A stretch of DNA of 64,000 nucleotides from Hyphomicrobiales bacterium (GTDB lineage: Bacteria; Pseudomonadota; Alphaproteobacteria; Rhizobiales; Rhizobiaceae), in NCBI GenBank assembly GCA_900472575.1, contig UCIV01000024.1, positions 229,721 to 293,720 on the forward strand, written 5' to 3'. The notes under the pieces were generated by a model. The model was given only the letters and a program-made list of their open reading frames with translations. It was not told where the DNA came from and made no database searches. The translations under genes and the position numbers were made by a program. Below are positions 28,681 to 37,562 of the stretch, piece by piece; position 1 is the first letter of the stretch; every line of letters begins with the position of its first letter.

Positions 28681-28769
28681 GTTGGCTGCAATATTTTTCG
28701 ACAATATTCGGTGCATCAGACACGCATACCTTGGCTTTCAAAACCACACGGACACCCCCGGAGTTCAAG

Positions 28770-29750
28770 ATGACCAACACGATCCTCCCCCTCACTCGCC
28801 GCGGCGCTCTGCTCTCTGGAGCTGCCGTTGCTGCAACTCTCGCAATTCCAACCTCGTTCACCCTTGCAGCCAATGCTGCATCCACCAAGCACCCCACAGA
28901 AGGAAACAAGACCATGGCTTATGTAACCACCAAGGACGGCGTCGAAATCTTCTACAAGGACTGGGGCCTGAAGGACGCCCAGCCGATCGTTTTCCATCAT
29001 GGCTGGCCGCTGTCGTCGGACGACTGGGACGCGCAGATGCTGTTCTTCCTCTCCAAGGGCTATCGCGTCGTCGCCCATGACCGCCGTGGCCATGGCCGTT
29101 CTGCCCAGGTCTCTGAAGGTCACGACATGGACCATTATGCGGCCGACGCATTTGCCGTCGCCGAGCATCTGGACCTGAAGAATGCGGTCCATATCGGCCA
29201 TTCTACCGGCGGCGGCGAAGTTGCCCGTTATGTCGCCAAGCACGGCCAGAAGGCCGGCCGTGTCGCCAAGGCGGTTCTCGTCTCTGCCGTCCCGCCGCTG
29301 ATGCTGAAGACCGACAGCAATCCGGAAGGTCTGCCGATGGAAGTTTTTGACGGTTTCCGTTCTGCACTCGCCGCCAACCGCGCGCAGTTTTTCCGCGATG
29401 TTCCGGCCGGCCCGTTCTACGGTTTCAACCGCGACGGCGCCAAGGTTCAGGAAGGTGTGATCCAGAATTGGTGGCGTCAGGGCATGATGGGCGGCGCAAA
29501 GGCACATTACGACGGCATCAAGGCCTTCTCCGAGACGGACCAGACGGAAGACCTGAAGGCGATCACCGTACCGACGCTCGTCCTGCATGGCGAAGACGAC
29601 CAGATCGTTCCGATCGCTGATGCGGCACTGAAGTCGATCAAGCTTTTGAAGAACGGCCAGATCAAGACCTATCCCGGCTTCTCGCACGGTATGCTCACCG
29701 TCAACGCCGACGTCCTGAACGCCGATCTGCTGGCGTTTATCAAGGGCTGA
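28770..29750 (+). CDS. Alpha/beta hydrolase, non-heme chloroperoxidase type, exported
   Basis: 326 aa from the ATG at 28770; the 28731 start would shift the distance to the 40-bp element away from that seen at copy C. Possible Tat signal ([20 protein letters not shown]). A second in-frame ATG at 28914 ([18 protein letters not shown]) would give a cytoplasmic 278-aa form typical of family members. Nucleophile Ser in [15 protein letters not shown], Asp in HGEDDQIVP and His in FSHGMLTV make the triad; the oxyanion loop is [11 protein letters not shown]. Likely esterase/perhydrolase for xenobiotics. Single gene between copy D and a terminator. Confidence 0.9.
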   Translation: MTNTILPLTRRGALLSGAAVAATLAIPTSFTLAANAASTKHPTEGNKTMAYVTTKDGVEIFYKDWGLKDAQPIVFHHGWPLSSDDWDAQMLFFLSKGYRVVAHDRRGHGRSAQVSEGHDMDHYAADAFAVAEHLDLKNAVHIGHSTGGGEVARYVAKHGQKAGRVAKAVLVSAVPPLMLKTDSNPEGLPMEVFDGFRSALAANRAQFFRDVPAGPFYGFNRDGAKVQEGVIQNWWRQGMMGGAKAHYDGIKAFSETDQTEDLKAITVPTLVLHGEDDQIVPIADAALKSIKLLKNGQIKTYPGFSHGMLTVNADVLNADLLAFIKG

Positions 29751-29758
29751 AATTGAAC

Positions 29759-29793
29759 AAGGGCCGCGGCATTGCATTGCCGCGACCCTTTCT
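29759..29793 (+). terminator. Rho-independent terminator
   Basis: AAGGGCCGCGGCA (29759-29771) pairs with TGCCGCGACCCTT (29778-29790) apart from one mismatch, followed by TCT. Immediately after the hydrolase stop. Confidence 0.7.
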
Positions 29794-29971
29794 GTCTGCG
29801 CCGGATAAGGACGCAGTGAGATTTGTTCCTGTTTCATGACAACGATCAATCTCCCCCTGCTCTCGATGCTTTAGCCATTATTTCGATCCCCCGCCTCGGC
29901 GGACGGCATTTCGCAATGCCAGCCCTCAGGCGATCGAAATGAAACGTCTATGCGAAAGAGCCCGGTTCTCC

Positions 29972-30976
29972 ATGGCACTTCCTCCCAGCTCCCGCCAGGT
30001 GCGCGCCTTTCTCGCCCTTGTCCATCATTTGAAATTCACCCGCGCTGCCCAGGAACTGAACGTCTCCCAGCCGACATTGACGGTGCAGATCAATCAACTC
30101 GAGGAACAGCTGGGCATCAAGCTGTTCGACCGCAACAAGCGGCGCGTCGAGCTGACACCGGCCGGGCGCAACATCCTGCCGCTGATGGAACGCCTCGCCA
30201 TGAACATGGACGAGATCCTGCTCGCGGCAACCGACCTCACATATGCGCGCAGGGGTATAGTCAAGATCGCCGCCCTGCCATCGGTTGCGGCAAGTTTCCT
30301 GCCGCGTGCGATCATGGTTTTCCGCGACCAGAACCCCGGCATCGAGATCAATGTCTGGGATGTCGTCGGTGAAGATATTATCAAGCTGGTAAAAGCCGAA
30401 GAAGTCGATTTCGGCATTGGCACGCGCATCAGTTCCGACCGGACGATCAAGGTCGAGGATTATGTGTCCGATAGCCTCTGTGCGTTCTTTCCTGTCGACC
30501 ACCCGCTGGCCAATGCTGCGCCGGTTCTGCAGATCAGTGACTTTGCCTCCTATCCGCTGGTGCTGACGCGAAAAAACAGCACCGTCCGGGTGCTTTTCGA
30601 GCGTTCGATGGAGCGTGAAGGCTGCGAGGTGAGCGTCGTCATGGAAGCCAACTACATGTCGACGGCGCTGAGCATGGTGCGGGCAGGGGTCGGCGTCGCC
30701 ATTCTGCCGACATCCGCCGTCGAGGCAGGGAATATGACAGGTCTTGCCTACAAGCTCGTGGATGCTCCCTGGTTCAATCGCCGGGTGGGCATTATCCGCA
30801 AGGCGGACCGTTCACTTCAGCCGGTCGCGCAGCGTTTTATCGAAACCATGCACAGCATGCCGGATCTTCGCACCGACGAAAGTTTCAAATCGGTCCGCAG
30901 GCTCGATAAGGTGCCGGCCAGAACATCAGGACCGGGGGGCGGCAGATCGGATGGTTTGCTGGCCTCGGTTCCATGA
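29972..30976 (+). CDS. LysR-family transcriptional regulator
   Basis: 334 aa from the ATG at 29972 (MALPPSSRQVRAFLALVHHL); an in-frame ATG at 29939 would add 11 residues and neither has a strong ribosome site. HTH at about residues 7-66 (KFTRAAQELNVSQPTLTVQI, then LEEQLGIKLFDRNKRRVELT), effector domain at about 93-295 (IVKIAALPSVAASFLP). The last 30 residues after TDESFKS are extra and of low complexity. It lies between the detoxification block and the peptide importer operon, convergent with the latter; its targets are not evident and none of the four 40-bp elements is next to it. Confidence 0.88.
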   Translation: MALPPSSRQVRAFLALVHHLKFTRAAQELNVSQPTLTVQINQLEEQLGIKLFDRNKRRVELTPAGRNILPLMERLAMNMDEILLAATDLTYARRGIVKIAALPSVAASFLPRAIMVFRDQNPGIEINVWDVVGEDIIKLVKAEEVDFGIGTRISSDRTIKVEDYVSDSLCAFFPVDHPLANAAPVLQISDFASYPLVLTRKNSTVRVLFERSMEREGCEVSVVMEANYMSTALSMVRAGVGVAILPTSAVEAGNMTGLAYKLVDAPWFNRRVGIIRKADRSLQPVAQRFIETMHSMPDLRTDESFKSVRRLDKVPARTSGPGGGRSDGLLASVP

Positions 30977-31058
30977 GGGTCGGCCTGATCGGCCGAGGCC
31001 AGTCCCGCCGAACTGGCTTTAAACCGCAAAAGCCTCTGCGTAGGATTGTAGCCTAACC

Positions 31059-31457
31059 TTACGCGGCGGCGATCGCCTCCATCTCGAGCAGCCACTCGGG
31101 ATCGTAGACATCCGTGATGATCGTCGAGAGAGCGACAAGATGCTCGCCCATCACCTCGAAGCGCACCTTTGCATTGATATCGCGGTCTTCATAACGCTTG
31201 AGGAAGGTCGTAACCTTCACCAGGTTAGACAGGCCCATGTCGGCAGCTTCGAGCTGGGCAATGACATTGGCCCAGCAAAGCCTTGCCTGCTCCTCGAAGC
31301 CTGCGGGCACCTTGCCGTGCTTGTCTGCCGGTATCTGCCCGCTGATGAACAGCAGCCTGCTGTGGCCGGATAGATCGACCGCCTGCGAATAGCGCCGATG
31401 CAGGGATTGCGGTGCGTTCTCGGCATTGACTGGTGTGATCTTCAGTTCTTCTGTCAT
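31059..31457 (-). CDS. Rid-family protein (YjgF/YER057c/UK114), Arg-less subgroup
   Basis: 132 aa, usual size of a trimeric Rid protein, with LLFISGQIPADKHGKVP and ARLCWANVIAQLEAADMGLS matching the family. The conserved arginine near residue 105 that binds the imine carboxylate in RidA is not found: the segment reads VALSTIITDVYDPEWLLEME. It is therefore unlikely to be a standard imine deaminase. It is the last gene of the peptide-importer operon and its start overlaps the preceding ATPase stop (ATGA), so it belongs to the pathway. Confidence 0.88.
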   Translation of the reverse strand: MTEELKITPVNAENAPQSLHRRYSQAVDLSGHSRLLFISGQIPADKHGKVPAGFEEQARLCWANVIAQLEAADMGLSNLVKVTTFLKRYEDRDINAKVRFEVMGEHLVALSTIITDVYDPEWLLEMEAIAAA

Positions 31458-32455
31458 CCAAAATTCTCTTCATCGTTGAGCCGGGACGCGCGCACATGGC
31501 ATGCCGCCTGCTCCTGTACACCAACCTTGACGAGTGGCGGCGGCTCGCGTCGGCAGATCTCTTCGGCCAGCGGACAGCGGGTGACGAAAGAGCATCCGAC
31601 CGGCGGATTGGCCGGGCTCGGCAGGTCGCCCGTCAGAATTATCCTTCTGCGGGCGCGTTGCGCGATGGGATCAGGCAGCGGGACGGCAGAAAGAAGCGCC
31701 TCGGTATACGGGTGAATCGGCCGCGCGAAAACCGCTTCCGTAGGCCCGGTCTCAACCAGTTTTCCCAGATACATGACCGCCACGCGATCGGCGAAGTGAC
31801 GCACGACCGAAAGATCGTGGCTGATGAACAGGTAGGAGAGGCCGAAGCGCCGCTGCAGGTCGAGAAGCAGGTTGAGAATCTGCGAGCGGATCGAGACGTC
31901 GAGTGCCGAAACCGGCTCGTCGAGAATGAGCAGTTTCGGCTGTAACGCCAATGCCCGTGCGATGACGATGCGCTGGCGCTGGCCGCCGGAAAATGCGTTC
32001 GGCCGCCGCTCGGCATGCTGCGGATGCAGGCCGACAAGCGAGAGCAGTTCGGCTACCCGCTCGGTCCGTGATTTCGCATCTCCCACACCATGGATCGCCA
32101 GCGGTTCGGCAATGCTGTCGCCGACCGACATTTTCGGGTTGAGTGCCGAAACCGGATCCTGAAACACGGTCTGGATATCGCGGGAAAGCCGGATACGGGT
32201 CTGGCGTTCTCCATGCCTGACCTCCTCGCCCGCAAAGGAGATCGTGCCGGCGGTCGGGATCTGCATGCCAAGGACGGCCGCACCGAGCGTCGATTTTCCA
32301 CATCCGCTTTCGCCGACCAGCGCCATGCTTTCGCCGGGAGCGATATCGAAATCGATACCGTCCACGGCCTTCACATGACGGATATCGCGGCCCCAGAAGC
32401 CTTTGCTGATTGGGAAATGGACCTTCAGTCCACGAACCGAGAGAAGAGGTGCCAT
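31454..32455 (-). CDS. Dipeptide/oligopeptide ABC transporter ATPase, DppF type
   Basis: 333 aa from the ATG at 32455 (MAPLLSVRGLKVHFPISKGF), overlapping the DppD-type stop. Walker A GESGCGKSTLG, signature FSGGQRQRIVIARAL, Walker B LLILDEPVSALD, and the C-terminal oligopeptide-transporter extension with CSFVTRCPLAEEICRREPPP that carries the Fe-S/cysteine motif of this class. Second ATPase of a Dpp/Opp-type importer. The open frame extends upstream to 32962 but that part overlaps the other ATPase and is not coding. Confidence 0.93.
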   Translation of the reverse strand: MAPLLSVRGLKVHFPISKGFWGRDIRHVKAVDGIDFDIAPGESMALVGESGCGKSTLGAAVLGMQIPTAGTISFAGEEVRHGERQTRIRLSRDIQTVFQDPVSALNPKMSVGDSIAEPLAIHGVGDAKSRTERVAELLSLVGLHPQHAERRPNAFSGGQRQRIVIARALALQPKLLILDEPVSALDVSIRSQILNLLLDLQRRFGLSYLFISHDLSVVRHFADRVAVMYLGKLVETGPTEAVFARPIHPYTEALLSAVPLPDPIAQRARRRIILTGDLPSPANPPVGCSFVTRCPLAEEICRREPPPLVKVGVQEQAACHVRASRLNDEENFG

Positions 32456-33429
32456 CAGATAAGCGCCTCCACGCGATCGCTGTGCCAGCAGGCGGCGCGG
32501 CCGGTGTCGGGCCTTGGCGCAAGTACGGGCAGTTCGCTTAGACACCTGTCGCCGGCCACCGGACAGCGTGGATTGAAACGGCATCCGGCCGGCCATGAGC
32601 CGATATCGGGCACCGTGCCCTCGATGACCGGCAGTTCGGTCTTCGCCTGCCCGTCGAGCCGGGGAATGGTGGAAAGAAGAAGGCGCGTATAGGGGTGGCG
32701 CTGGCTGGCAAAGATCGTCTCGACCGGCGCCTCCTCGACGATCCGGCCGGAATACATCACCGCAACACGGTCCGCCATATCCGCGACCACACCCATGTCG
32801 TGGGTGATCAGCAGGATAGCCGTGCCCGTCTCGTCCCTCAGCCGTTTCATCAGTTCGAGGATCTGCGCCTGGATCGTCACGTCGAGCGCGGTCGTCGGCT
32901 CGTCGGCGATCAGGAGTTTCGGCCGACAGATCAGCGCCATGGCGATCATCGCGCGCTGGCACATGCCGCCGGAAAGCTCGAATGGATATTGCCGGTATCG
33001 CAACTGCGGTTCGGGAATGCCGACCTCCGCCAGCATGTCGATGGCGGCGGCCTTGGCCTCACGAGACGAGACGCCGCGATGGATGATCAGGCTTTCCTCG
33101 ATCTGCCTGCCGATCGGCATCAGCGGATTGAGCGAGGCGACCGGTTCCTGGAAGATCATCGCCAGCTCCGCGCCGCGCCGCAGCCGTCGCCGTTCCTCGC
33201 TGATACTGACAAGATCGGAGCCGCCGAGCTCCACTCTGCCCCTGTCGATCTTCGCCACCTTGGGAAGCAGCCCCATCACGGCAAAGGCCGTCATCGATTT
33301 GCCGCAGCCGGATTCTCCGACCAGCGACAGGATCTCTCCTGCACCGATCGCAAGCGAGACACCATCGACCACCGTATTGCCGCGGATCGAGACCGAAAGA
33401 TCGCTGACGTTGAGGACTGGTCCGCTCAT
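32455..33429 (-). CDS. Dipeptide/oligopeptide ABC transporter ATPase, DppD type
   Basis: 324 aa from the ATG at 33429 (MSGPVLNVSDLSVSIRGNTV), which has GAGGAGGT four bases upstream; an in-frame start at 33456 lies before that site. Walker A GESGCGKSMTA, signature LSGGMCQRAMIAMAL (Gln/Cys variation from the usual GGMRQR), Walker B LLIADEPTTALD, C-terminal CRFNPRCPVAGDRC. Pairs with the DppF-type ATPase. Start and stop both overlap neighbours by four bases, showing tight coupling in the operon. Confidence 0.93.
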   Translation of the reverse strand: MSGPVLNVSDLSVSIRGNTVVDGVSLAIGAGEILSLVGESGCGKSMTAFAVMGLLPKVAKIDRGRVELGGSDLVSISEERRRLRRGAELAMIFQEPVASLNPLMPIGRQIEESLIIHRGVSSREAKAAAIDMLAEVGIPEPQLRYRQYPFELSGGMCQRAMIAMALICRPKLLIADEPTTALDVTIQAQILELMKRLRDETGTAILLITHDMGVVADMADRVAVMYSGRIVEEAPVETIFASQRHPYTRLLLSTIPRLDGQAKTELPVIEGTVPDIGSWPAGCRFNPRCPVAGDRCLSELPVLAPRPDTGRAACWHSDRVEALI

Positions 33430-34967
33430 CGCACCTCCTCGGCCGTTGCGGCCCATGGGTGGTTCGGATGCGCCATAGCGACGAATTCATCGCCATTGCG
33501 CATCACGGCGGAGGGGATGGCGAAATTGACGGGATAGAGCGTGTCCTCGACGATCTCGACGGGAAATTCGCCCGACAGCCGGTTCGCGACATCGGCCCGC
33601 GCCCGGCGGTCGACCATGATCGTCACCCCGCTCGCGTCGATGCGCGGGCTCATGAAAGCGTCTTCCAGCGACAGTCCGAAACATGCCACATAGGATAGAA
33701 GCTGCACCACGGCAGGCATGATCTGGCGTCCGCCCGCGGCACCAAGTGCCATATAGGGCCTGCCGTCGAGGGTGGCGATGATCGGGCACATGTTGGCGAG
33801 CGGTCGCACACCCGGTGCGATCGAATTCGGCTGTCCTTTTCGCGGATCGAACCACATCATGCCGTTATTCATCAGGAACCCGGTCTGCGGCAGCACCACT
33901 TTCGAGCCGAAACGGGAAAGCAGCGTATTGGTGAGCGACACCATCGTACCTGTGGAATCGACGACGCTGACATGGGTGGTGCAGCTCCCACCACCGGCAT
34001 GGCCAAGGCTATGCAGGCGATATTCCGATGCCCGGCGCAGCGCCCGCGCGAAGGCGAGCGCGCTCTTGCCGGACAAGGGGTCTTCCGTCGGCAATGTCTT
34101 GTCGAGTTCGCTGATTGCGTCGATCATCGTCGGCCCGCCGGACAGGCCGCCCATGGCATAGATGTCGAGGCCGCGATAACCGTGTTTCAGCGGCTCGAGC
34201 CAGCGAGGACGGTAGCTTGCCAGATCCTCGGCACCAATGCGCGATCCGCCATCCTGAAGATCGGTAACGATCTTGCGGGCCGTCTCACCCTCATAGAAGT
34301 CGCGCGCCCCGGCCTTTGCCAGCCGCTCCAGCGTTACAGCCTTTACCGGCATAGGCAGAAAGGCGTCGACGCCGCGCTCGGGCGCACGAGGCGGACGGCC
34401 ATCGACAAGGAATATTTCTGACGATGCGTGGAAACGCGACAAGCCTGCAGCATCTATCGCCAGCGCCAGAACGGTAAACCAGTCGAGCCTGGTTCCGCGG
34501 CGCGCATGCTCGATCGCCGGCTGCAGAGCCTCTTCCCATGTAAGCGTCCCGAATTTCTCCAGCGCTTCCGCCAGTCCCGCAATGGCGCCTGGCGTGCAGA
34601 TCGAGGAATAACCGATGAGATTTCGGTCGCCGACGATCGATGGCCAGTTGAACCAGTCGCCGTCGCGACCGGCAGTCAGCGGATAATCTTCCGGATCAAG
34701 GTTCTGCGCCGAGATCACGTTGAAATCGAGCGTGTCTACAACGCCTGTAGTGCCATCCGCCCGTAGCATGAAACCACCGCCACCGATGCCGGAAAGCCAG
34801 GGTTCGACGATACTCAGCACGAGTGTCGTCACGACAGCCGCATCGACGGCGTTGCCCCCGCGCGAAAGCACGGCGGCGCCTGCTTCGGCTGCAAGTCGGT
34901 TCTGGCAGGCAACCAGCCCGTTGCGGCTGCGTGTCTCGCCCTTGCGGATGGTCCAGCTCTCGGTCAT
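33426..34967 (-). CDS. Gamma-glutamyltransferase-family Ntn hydrolase
   Basis: 513 aa. N-terminal AAEAGAAVLSRGGNAVDAAV and GIGGGGFMLRADGTTGVVDT match the large-subunit part; the self-processing/catalytic Thr is in GGGSCTTHVSVVDSTGTMVS, followed by SLTNTLLSRFGS and the small-subunit region PYMALGAAGGRQIMPAVVQL. There is no signal peptide, unlike periplasmic GGTs, so the enzyme is probably cytoplasmic and acts on a compound brought in by the Dpp-type importer. Could be a gamma-glutamyl hydrolase/transferase or a related acylase. Overlaps both neighbours by four bases. Confidence 0.9.
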   Translation of the reverse strand: MTESWTIRKGETRSRNGLVACQNRLAAEAGAAVLSRGGNAVDAAVVTTLVLSIVEPWLSGIGGGGFMLRADGTTGVVDTLDFNVISAQNLDPEDYPLTAGRDGDWFNWPSIVGDRNLIGYSSICTPGAIAGLAEALEKFGTLTWEEALQPAIEHARRGTRLDWFTVLALAIDAAGLSRFHASSEIFLVDGRPPRAPERGVDAFLPMPVKAVTLERLAKAGARDFYEGETARKIVTDLQDGGSRIGAEDLASYRPRWLEPLKHGYRGLDIYAMGGLSGGPTMIDAISELDKTLPTEDPLSGKSALAFARALRRASEYRLHSLGHAGGGSCTTHVSVVDSTGTMVSLTNTLLSRFGSKVVLPQTGFLMNNGMMWFDPRKGQPNSIAPGVRPLANMCPIIATLDGRPYMALGAAGGRQIMPAVVQLLSYVACFGLSLEDAFMSPRIDASGVTIMVDRRARADVANRLSGEFPVEIVEDTLYPVNFAIPSAVMRNGDEFVAMAHPNHPWAATAEEVR

Positions 34968-35884
34968 GCGTTTTTTCCAAATCGCCGCGCGCCGATCGGC
35001 TGCGGTATTCTTGCCTCGACGGCGAAGCGTTTTTGATTGGCAGAGCCCTGATGAAAACGGGCGATCTCGTCTGCGGTGGCCACCCAGGCCGCCGGCTCGG
35101 CCGCAATCTCCTGCAGAAGATCTTCGAGCAGTGCGATGCGCTGGGCGCGACCGGAAATCCAGTCATGCGCGGTCAGAGTGAAGAGACCGCCGAAACGGTG
35201 CAGGGTGCGCCACTCCGATTTCCAGTCCTCCAGCACCATCCGGCCTGACTGCATCGGAAAGCGATCCCGCCCGCCACCTTCGAATTTGAAGAATATAGCG
35301 TCATCGACGGCCCATTGAACCGGGATTTCCGTCACGCCCTCGATCTCATAAGGATGGTCGAAACCGGAAAGCGAGCTGTCATAGCTGAGCCCCAGCCGCC
35401 TGACCTCGGACAGCATATGCGGCGTCATCTCCCAGGCGGGCGAGCGAAAGCCTGTCGGGCGCTTGCCTGTCTGCTTGACGAACAGTTCGAGGCTCGCCTC
35501 GATCGCGCCGGTAAACTCTTCATCGGAAATTTCCGAGACGATCTCGTGGAAATATCCGTGCAGGCCAATCTCGTGCCCGGCATCCAGCAGGGCCGGCAGC
35601 ATGTCCGGATGCTGTTCGGCGACATGGCCCGGCACGTAGAAACTCGCCTTGAAGCCGAACCGGGCGAAAAGTTCGACCAGCCGCCATAGCCCGGTGCGTG
35701 GGCCGAAATTGCGGATCTCGTGGGTGCCGAGCCGTTCCGGCGCATTATCCCCCTGCGACCACAAAAACGGCGAGTTGGCATCGACATCGACCGACAAAAG
35801 CACCGCGGACTGCTTTCCCTCCGGCCATTGATAGGCAGGGAAGGCGGAAAGTGGGGCAGCCGGATCCGGCTTCTCATCTGACAT
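34964..35884 (-). CDS. Polysaccharide-deacetylase-fold hydrolase (PuuE/PgdA-like)
   Basis: 306 aa NodB-homology protein without signal peptide. Motifs: catalytic base and metal Asp in LLSVDVDANSP, metal His pair in HEIGLHGYFHE, PTGFRSPAWEMT, SYDSSLSG and the C-terminal LTAHDWISGRAQR. This cytoplasmic subgroup includes PuuE-type allantoinases, cyclic imidases and HpPgdA-like proteins rather than chitin-oligomer deacetylases, so a C-N bond (amide, imide or lactam) is a plausible target. Its stop overlaps the GGT-like start (ATGA), tying the two reactions together. Confidence 0.87.
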   Translation of the reverse strand: MSDEKPDPAAPLSAFPAYQWPEGKQSAVLLSVDVDANSPFLWSQGDNAPERLGTHEIRNFGPRTGLWRLVELFARFGFKASFYVPGHVAEQHPDMLPALLDAGHEIGLHGYFHEIVSEISDEEFTGAIEASLELFVKQTGKRPTGFRSPAWEMTPHMLSEVRRLGLSYDSSLSGFDHPYEIEGVTEIPVQWAVDDAIFFKFEGGGRDRFPMQSGRMVLEDWKSEWRTLHRFGGLFTLTAHDWISGRAQRIALLEDLLQEIAAEPAAWVATADEIARFHQGSANQKRFAVEARIPQPIGARRFGKNA

Positions 35885-35899
35885 TGCGTCCTCGTCGGC

Positions 35900-36685
35900 C
35901 TAGAGGGCTTTCTTCTTGTCCTGATAGACGGCGAGCGATCCGATCGAATTGCCGCCATCGACTGCCAGCGTCGCGCCGGTGATGTAGGACGCGGCGGAAG
36001 ACGACAGGAACAACACGGCATTCGACACGTCGTCGCTGCTTGATGCACGGCCGAGCGGAATGGCGTCGGTCACTGTCTTGATATGTTCCTTGCTCAGGGC
36101 GCTGACGCTGCTGCCGGCCGCAAAACCCGGCTCGACGATGTTCACGCGAATACCGTATTCAGCAAGCTCGATGGCAAATCCCTTTGTCAGCCGATCGAGT
36201 GCGGTCTTGGAGGTCGAATAGGTTACGGCGGTGCGCCGCATCTTGCGGGCGGCACCTGAGGAAATGTTGACGATCGATCCCTTCACGCCCTTGCCGACCA
36301 TCTGCCGGGCAAACAGTTTCGACAGATAGAAAGGCGCCCTGAGGTTCACGCCCATGATTGCGTCGAAATCGTCGATATCCATGTCGAGCAGAAAGCCCGA
36401 GGGATAGATGCCGGCATTGTTGACGAGAATATCCGGCGCACCCCATCGTTTGGCAATCTCGGCGGCGAAACGGTCCATGTCGGGCGAACTCATCAGGTTC
36501 GTCGTGATACCGAAAGCCTGATCTCCGTAGATGCCGACGGGAGCTGCCAGCGCTTCGGCGCGGTGGTCGGTGAGGCAGAGCTGCGCGCCGGCCTCCGCGA
36601 AGGCCTTGGTTATCCAGCCGCCGATGATGCCACAGGCACCTGTTACGATGACCTTCTTGCCGGCAAATTCATTCTTGAAATCCAT
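35900..36685 (-). CDS. Short-chain dehydrogenase/reductase
   Basis: 261 aa from the ATG at 36685 (MDFKNEFAGKKVIVTGACGI); an in-frame ATG at 36721 overlaps the preceding permease. Classical SDR: cofactor loop TGACGIIGG, NNAG in DILVNNAGIYPSG, catalytic Ser in IVNISSGAARK, YxxxK as YSTSK, and PGFAAGSS afterwards; C-terminal ITGATLAVDGG. It oxidises or reduces an alcohol/carbonyl of the imported compound. Lies between transporter permease and deacetylase-fold genes in the same direction. Confidence 0.92.
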   Translation of the reverse strand: MDFKNEFAGKKVIVTGACGIIGGWITKAFAEAGAQLCLTDHRAEALAAPVGIYGDQAFGITTNLMSSPDMDRFAAEIAKRWGAPDILVNNAGIYPSGFLLDMDIDDFDAIMGVNLRAPFYLSKLFARQMVGKGVKGSIVNISSGAARKMRRTAVTYSTSKTALDRLTKGFAIELAEYGIRVNIVEPGFAAGSSVSALSKEHIKTVTDAIPLGRASSSDDVSNAVLFLSSSAASYITGATLAVDGGNSIGSLAVYQDKKKAL

Positions 36686-36692
36686 GTCGGGA

Positions 36693-37562
36693 TTACCTTG
36701 CTTTCGGATCGAGGCGGTCACGCACGTGGTCGCCGATCAGGTTGATCGATAAAACGAGAAGGAAGAGGGCAAGCCCGGGGAAGGTGGCGATCCACCAGGC
36801 CGTTGCCACATAGTTGCGGCCGGTCGAAAGCATCGCCCCCCAGCTTGCCGTCGGCGGCTGAACGCCGAGGCCGAGGAAGGAAAGCCCCGCTTCGAAAAGC
36901 ACCATCAGGCCGAATTCGAGCGTCGCGACGACCGCAAGCGAGCCTGCAATATTCGGCAGCACATGCCGGCCGAGCAGCCGCAACCAGCTTGCGCCCATGA
37001 AATGCGACAGCCGCACATAGGGCATGTTGGCGACCGAAAGCGTCTGGCCATAGGCGACGCGCGCATAACGAGGCCAGCGGGTCAGCGCCAGCACGATGAC
37101 CACGTTGACGAGGCCCGGCCCCATCACCGCAACGGTGATGATGGCAAACAGGATCGCCGGTACCGACAGCACGATATCGACCAGCCGCATGATGACGATC
37201 TCGACCCAGCCGCGATAAAAGGCGGCGATCATGCCCAATATGCTGCCGAGCGTGCCGGACAGGAGGACCGAAGAAAAGGCGACGAACAGCGAAATCCGTG
37301 CGCCGTAGATCAGCCGGCTCAGGACATCGCGCCCGAGTTCGTCCGATCCGAGAATATAGGTGACGCCGCGCGAGACAGTGCCGGGTGCCTTCAGCCGGGC
37401 AAGAAGGTTCTGCGTGTTCGGATCGACCGGCGCAACCAGCGGTGCGGCGAGCGCGAGCAGCACCATGGCTGTGATGATTATGAGGAAGGGCAGGGCAGCC
37501 CAGGGTATATTGGAGGACCTTGTCGGTTTGGTGGGCGCGACAGATTGTGGTTGCGCACTCAT
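36693..37562 (-). CDS. Dipeptide-type ABC transporter permease, DppC type
   Basis: 289 aa, N-terminal cytoplasmic tail then about six membrane segments (PWAALPFLIIITAMVLLALA first). DppC hallmarks: ILGSDELGRDVLSRLIYGAR near residue 75 and SFLGLGVQPPTASWGAMLST near residue 225. Start overlaps the DppB-type stop. Forms the channel with that partner. Confidence 0.94.
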   Translation of the reverse strand: MSAQPQSVAPTKPTRSSNIPWAALPFLIIITAMVLLALAAPLVAPVDPNTQNLLARLKAPGTVSRGVTYILGSDELGRDVLSRLIYGARISLFVAFSSVLLSGTLGSILGMIAAFYRGWVEIVIMRLVDIVLSVPAILFAIITVAVMGPGLVNVVIVLALTRWPRYARVAYGQTLSVANMPYVRLSHFMGASWLRLLGRHVLPNIAGSLAVVATLEFGLMVLFEAGLSFLGLGVQPPTASWGAMLSTGRNYVATAWWIATFPGLALFLLVLSINLIGDHVRDRLDPKAR

